From assembly GCA_037440405.1 (NCBI GenBank), contig JBBIUE010000004.1, positions 35,045-99,044 on the forward strand: DNA of 64,000 nucleotides. Direction: 5' to 3'. Below, one piece after another: positions 63,595-64,000 of this stretch; the stretch's first letter is position 1, and each line of letters starts with the position of its first letter. Position numbers and translations under genes: made by a program. The stretch is from JANMGV01 sp037440405. GTDB taxonomy: Bacteria > Planctomycetota > Planctomycetia > Pirellulales > Pirellulaceae. The notes beneath the pieces were generated by a model. The model searched no databases. It was given only the letters and a program-made list of their open reading frames with translations, and was not told where the DNA came from.

Positions 63595-64000
63595 AAAGTT
63601 AACCATCACTGCTCGTGGGATCGGGCGATCGCGCGACTTTCAGCACAATTAACGATTCCATCCAGTTTCAATCCGCGCCCGCTCGTGCGAGCGGGCGATC
63701 CACACGTCCCACACGCCCGTCGATTTCCACGTGTTTCAATCCGCGCCCGCTCGTGCGAGCGGGCGATCAAACTCGACAGCCGGCTGGAATCGTGTGTTAG
63801 TGTTTCAATCCGCGCCCGCTCGTGCGAGCGGGCGATGCCCAGAGTGTCGAGCGACCAATCTGTACTTGTAGTTTCAATCCGCGCCCGCTCGTGCGAGCGG
63901 GCGATGGATAGTGCGACATTGCGGATCCTCCAAGGAGTGGTTTCAATCCGCGCCCGCTCGTGCGAGCGGGCGATCCTACTTTTTCGATGACTTGTGTTGT
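63595..64000 (-). CRISPR. CRISPR array, leader-distal end, probably type I-C
   Basis: Five identical 35-base repeats at 63665-63699, 63733-63767, 63802-63836, 63871-63905 and 63940-63974, separated by unique spacers of 33-34 bases; a fifth spacer runs off the window. Each repeat begins GTTTCAATCC and contains the perfect inverted pair CGCCCGCTCG / CGAGCGGGCG around TG. A degraded sixth copy at 63595-63629 matches 17 of its last 19 bases only. On the minus strand the repeat ends GGATTGAAAC, the 3' handle style of type I-C. The degenerate copy marks the leader-distal end, so transcription should run right to left, with leader and any cas genes beyond 64000. No cas gene is in the window. Confidence 0.95.

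Noticed and set aside
63685..63990. 101-codon open frame across the CRISPR array
   Set aside because: It is made of repeat units read as protein (repeated VSIRARSCERA), an expected artefact of the array.

Overview
The window looks like a chromosomal segment of a planctomycete, probably of the Pirellulales, although the genus cannot be fixed by eye. Pointers are a PVC-type CxxCH protein with a large N-terminal domain, an FG-GAP/VCBS secreted protein, an N-terminal LEPR-XLL-like motif joined to a dockerin, a secreted Tyr/Val/Gln-rich repeat protein, an 11-residue RSVSE-type repeat inside an ABC protein, and few recognisable Shine-Dalgarno sites. No rRNA or tRNA gene and no complete insertion sequence was seen.

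Layout. 1-8 kb: 3' end of a sigma-54 activator, a QueD/PTPS protein, a MazG-like pyrophosphohydrolase overlapping a VCBS protein, a LmbE/PIG-L deacetylase, a methyltransferase, nadC, a first polyprenyl sugar-phosphate transferase, a small unknown protein and a XerC/D recombinase. 8-20 kb: a secreted esterase-like hydrolase coupled to a DUF2079-like membrane protein, hisF, pilT followed by a PilB/GspE-family protein whose ATPase motifs are all destroyed, a membrane protein and a bifunctional putA. 19.7-33.2 kb, minus strand: an apparently five-gene operon made of a thioester reductase with an SCP2-like tail, a 2701-residue PUFA-synthase-like megasynthase (KS-CLF-AT-ACP-ACP-KR-DH), a FabL-type enoyl reductase, a condensation-domain-like acyltransferase and an O-antigen-ligase-like membrane protein. 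33.8-39.9 kb: a Wzz/BY-kinase, a second sugar-phosphate transferase, a GlmU-like protein and a small helical protein. 40-50.6 kb: a lipoprotein glutaminyl-cyclase-like M28 protein coupled to a LarA-family protein, smc, a FlgI-like/HEAT lipoprotein, larC, rpmJ and a ferredoxin-NADP reductase. 50.7-63.4 kb: a secreted repeat protein, a dockerin-peroxiredoxin fusion, a fused MlaF-MlaE ABC protein, a GH-like secreted protein, a PVC cytochrome and a tandem hydrolase. 63.6-64 kb: one end of a CRISPR array, probably type I-C, which runs off the window.

The most notable system is the lipid operon. As read, the megasynthase would build a chain on two ACPs with a KS/CLF pair, KR and DH act on it, the FabL-like enzyme would saturate it, the thioester reductase would release it as an aldehyde or alcohol, and the HHxxxDG acyltransferase could esterify it. 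The same operon ends in an O-antigen-ligase-like gene and faces a Wzz-kinase and sugar-transferase pair across a 0.56 kb divergent gap. A lipid-polysaccharide link is therefore suggested but not shown. Other notable items are the PilT plus pseudo-ATPase pair, the LarA/LarC pair, the dockerin-peroxiredoxin fusion and the repeat-invaded MlaEF fusion.
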